Source: Polytrichum commune (taxonomy: Eukaryota; Streptophyta; Polytrichopsida; Polytrichales; Polytrichaceae). From it: a stretch of DNA of 64,000 nucleotides. The notes under the pieces were generated by a model that ran no database searches, was not told the origin of the DNA, and worked only from the letters and a program-made list of their open reading frames with translations. This document shows positions 60,843-64,000 of the stretch, piece by piece. Numbering within the stretch: the first letter of the stretch is position 1; every line of letters begins with the position of its first letter. The DNA lies in assembly GCA_950295325.1 (NCBI GenBank), contig OX485803.1, forward strand, positions 25,482,001 to 25,546,000, in the 5' to 3' direction. The position numbers and the translations under genes were made by a program.

Positions 60843-62375
60843 GCTGGAGGTGAGCTCTGGCGAGCAAAATTCTTCAGAGTCTGCCTACATCAGTTGAGCA
60901 ACAAGTGCCAGGTGACAGGCGAATGCAATCTCGTTCACCAACTTACAGGAAGAGGGACTTGTGCATAGAGTAGGAGATCCATTCTTTGTCTCTCTGAAGA
61001 GAGACTGTACATTCAAATGTGACACATTTACATACGAATTACATTAAGTTTACATCTGCTGCCAACTTTGTTTCATCGTGGGCAATGTTCATTCTTCATT
61101 TTTGCTGCTGTTATTTACAAACAATCTATGAACTGGATTCAATGAAATCATCTGGTTTGTTTCATGCATATATCTGCTTCGTGGAGAATATATGCTTTAG
61201 AGTTTACAATTACATTTGTGAGCCTGGGGGTTATCAGGATTTCTTCGGAGATCTAAGGTATGCGGGTGTTATTCAGGTACTTTTCTCAATCTAACCCCTA
61301 TGTTTGATTGGTGTGGTTTGGCAAGGACTACACAACAAACACTATAAAGACACATGTTTTTAAAGAGATTGGACTACATCTTTGAATTTTATTAACTACA
61401 AACTCAGTTATGAACACATTTTTTTTTTTGTTTGAGTGGGTTGCGGGGGGAACCTATGTCTATATGTAGTTAAGAAGTCAACAAATGTGATGGGAGGTCC
61501 AGTTTTCAATGTGATTTTTGTTGATGTTTCAATGTAGATAAGCGAAGTTAACAAAAGTTTTGTTGTATAAATCTATTTGGTAGAAGTAGGAGAACATAGA
61601 AAATGAACCGAATAACACCCAAAAACCTTACAATGTTATGTGACCGGTGAATTACATCCTAGCCTTAAGAGGATTTCATGTATGTAGTAAGCCACACACA
61701 TATTGTATCTATTGACACACCTTAAGACACTTGGTTAGTTTGTTGTCAATAAGGTGAGTGTTGGTACACTAAACAATCTTATTAGCGTGGGTGGAAAATT
61801 AGCTTAGACATAATTAACGTGAGCCACACTAATTTTCTAGTCAAGGTTGAAATAAGGTGGGTCCAAGATCCCGGGGTCTTCTCCCAAGTCTTCATAGAGA
61901 CTTGCGACTGACACATTCAATATCGGTTATGGGACAAAAGTAGCACAAAATCAAAGAATCACCCACATTATTTTCTAGAAAATAGTTAATGTGGCCCACA
62001 CTAACATTTTACTCGAAAATCAACATGGGTTGTTAATTAATGTGACCCAAATTAATTTTCCATTATGAGAATTAGCATGGGCTCCAGAAAAATACTGTGG
62101 CCCACAACAATAAGACTATTTAGTGTAGTTTCAATACACATGAAATATGTCAACATGACAAAAGTGCAACTTCCACATCCACACCTCAATCATGTTGTGA
62201 AATGAAATTCTCATAACATGGACTTCAAGTAACCTTATCAAGGCATAGATGAATTGTGCTGAAAGTTCTAAGTGATATTTGTCTTAAGAAATACATCATA
62301 AAAGATGCCGTCAAATTGCAAATGAAAACCAACAAAAAATTGCCCTTGCTCTCAAGACGCGATTGATAGAGCTTA
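60843..62375. other. 3' flank, then intergenic with repeat family G
   Basis: The 3' UTR probably runs to about 61150 (A-rich AATGAAATCA near 61140). A repeat copy at about 61260-61633 ('AAAGACACATGTTTTTAAAG', 'GTTGTATAAATCTATTTGGT') is found again at about 63040-63776. No gene. Confidence 0.5.
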
Positions 62376-62889
62376 GGGCCGCTTTACACTTAGAGGCCGG
62401 GCCAATTCGTTGTGTAAGAGGCTTGAAATCCTCATTTGTGATTGGTCAAAAGGCTCAAATCGGCCCCAACCCCTTTACATCTAGAGGCCGGGCCGATTTG
62501 GTGGTATGATTTTTTAAATTAAAAAATGTATGTTATGACAGGGCCCGAGCTCGTTGAATTGGGTGCACCCAAAATGGAAGGCCAATGTCATATTCCACTA
62601 AAAAAATCTTCTTAAATAAAGTATAATTTTTTAAAGTGAACTAGATCCATTGGATTATGTGGAATCTAAAGGCTTTATCTTAGATTATGCTACATCCGTT
62701 GGATTAGGCTAATTTTTTTGAATCAGCTTGGCTTCTTGGCCCGAGGGCCTTTACATATGGGAAAATTGCCCCCCGGTATAATCTTATTATAATGTGTAGT
62801 AGAGGCCGGCCTCCAACCCAAAAAAGGCTGAAATTTTGTGCAATCGGCCTCAAGGGAAATTGGCCCGGCCTCTAGGTGTAAAGCGACCC
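62376..62889. mobile_element. Harbinger-like MITE, 514 bp
   Basis: TTA duplications at 62373-62375 and 62890-62892 flank inverted ends GGGCCGCTTTACACTTAGAG and CTCTAGGTGTAAAGCGACCC, which continue through GCCGGGCCAA. The interior repeats the end motif once (CCCTTTACATCTAGAGGCC near 62480). No transposase. Confidence 0.8.
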
Positions 62890-63039
62890 TTAGATGGTGT
62901 TTTTTGTGCAGCAATCCTGCATTTCCTCCTTTATAATTTACTGCGATTGTAGGCGTCATGAAGCCTTTGGTGATGTTTATGAGGAAAATTGACATACTTA
63001 GAGGCAGGCGAGATAGGCAAGGAGGTGAAGGAGTTCAAC

Positions 63040-63776
63040 TAGTAAGCTTGATGGGTCTTAAGTGGCTCGTTTTCATAATTTGGACCCCTAAATTTGATTG
63101 TTATGTAGACTAAAGATGATATTTAGTGTCACCAATTCTAATTGTCTTGCTCAATACTAATTGTAAACTGTGGTATAGTGTCACCAAGATTAAATGTTAA
63201 CCCAACATTGTTTGTTCATTCCTTGTAATTTTTTGGGGGATTATAGATTTATAGTGTTGCAATTACTGTCACTTACCAAGTAAAATATCATCCAGATTTC
63301 AATCATCCATGACAATATTACATCACAAGTTGCTGACAAGAGAAGGTAGGGTTTTGGCCAATGGATGAACTCATCCATCACCCATGACAGTATTTGTTCA
63401 CTTATTCATAAGTGTCATCCAAAAAGTTATCATAGTGACATTAAATATCATGTTTAGTGTAGTTCGGTGAGGATCAAAGAGAAAAAATTATAAAGACACA
63501 TGTTTAAAAGAGATTGGACTACGTCTTCAAATATTAATAACTATTATACAATCAATAGTGAACTCAATTGGGAGGACATATGTATCTAATTAAGAAATCA
63601 ACAAACATGCACTTTTGATAACTATAACTAAATAAGGGGAAGTCCGATTTTCATTTTGGTTTTTGCAAATGTATCATCATAGATTTGCTAATGCAACGTA
63701 AATTCTGTTGTATAAATCTAATCGGTAGAAGTTGGAGAGCATGAAAAAAAACCTGAAATGACACCCACGCACCTTA
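63040..63776 (+). repeat. Repeat family G, copy with nested MITE
   Basis: The outer parts match 61260-61633. Between about 63115 and 63452 lies an insert with inverted ends GATATTTAGTGTCAC and GTGACATTAAATATC, itself a likely MITE of about 340 bp. Confidence 0.6.
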
Positions 63777-63827
63777 GAGCAAGCAATATTGTTAGTAGTG
63801 TGAGGAATGAAGCCTCCGGGCTTGCTC

Positions 63828-64000
63828 TAAGTTAGGGCCGGCTCACACAAAGTCCCCAGTCCCACTCATGTCAATGAATCCAACATGGAGGCAAAGACCC
63901 AACTTTTGAGCCTCAAGAAACCATTAACATATAGTTTTATATCCAATAAAATCGTATCTTGATCATTTAATGCAAAAATTCTTAGGACTTGTGTTGAGAG
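63828..64000 (+). repeat. Dispersed repeat H, copy 2, cut by window end
   Basis: It matches 3462-3685: TCCAACATGGAGGCAAAGAC, CCAACTTTTGAGCCTCAAGA, ATTTAATGCAAAAATTCTTA and TGTGTTGAGAG. The heptamer array is reduced to 'AGTCCCCAGTCCCACTCATG'. In copy 1 a satellite follows at this point. Confidence 0.8.

Overview
The window is nuclear DNA of a land plant, probably a seed-free lineage (weak inference; the sequence does not fix the taxon). The genes are plant genes with many introns and GT...AG junctions. They include a Golgi nucleotide-sugar epimerase, a phylloquinone-pathway CoA ligase and a two-domain universal stress protein. They are separated by long AT-rich tracts of transposon debris, MITEs, LINEs and microsatellites. 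I see no prokaryotic operon, CRISPR array, rRNA gene or intact tRNA gene.

Layout. 0-4.4 kb: MITEs, a (GA)n tract, and a heptamer-bearing repeat leading into a short satellite. 4.4-6.25 kb: GC-rich promoter and leader. 6.26-11.94 kb (+): nine-exon UDP-arabinose 4-epimerase gene (UXE/MUR4 type, 397 aa) with a membrane anchor in exon 1. 12-15.4 kb: repeats. 16.3-19.26 kb (+): eight-exon tandem universal stress protein (346 aa). 20.36-20.76 kb (+): small intronless PHD-finger protein. 21.9-29.7 kb (-): ten-exon 2-succinylbenzoate-CoA ligase (AAE14 type, 580 aa) ending in SRL. 31.6-36.8 kb (+): 5'-truncated, frame-broken non-LTR retrotransposon whose one polyprotein carried RT, RNase H and a zinc/PD-E domain; a decayed relative lies at 39.1-40.5 kb. 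38.35-38.56 kb: CACTA-type MITE. 41-43.2 kb: a 39-bp tandem repeat and a foldback of about 1.16 kb. 43-57.4 kb: nested transposons, including a 5'-truncated L1 with an 11-bp target duplication, a 1.06-kb insert with a 7-bp duplication, and a 1.77-kb Harbinger-like element. 59.17-60.84 kb (+): single-exon gene for a 557-aa protein that I do not recognise, built on a recurring KG(L/V)K motif. 62.4-64 kb: more MITEs, then a second copy of the repeat seen near 3.5 kb, cut by the window edge.

The host genes are unrelated housekeeping or stress genes and do not form a pathway cluster. UXE supplies UDP-arabinose for cell-wall polymers. The CoA ligase acts in vitamin K1 synthesis. The USP is a likely nucleotide-binding stress protein. 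The PHD protein probably reads chromatin. The best candidates for something undescribed are the 557-aa repeat protein and the RT-RNase H-nuclease-like retrotransposon. Exon boundaries were derived by hand from splice consensus, phase continuity and family conservation. Repeat boundaries are approximate unless a target-site duplication is given.
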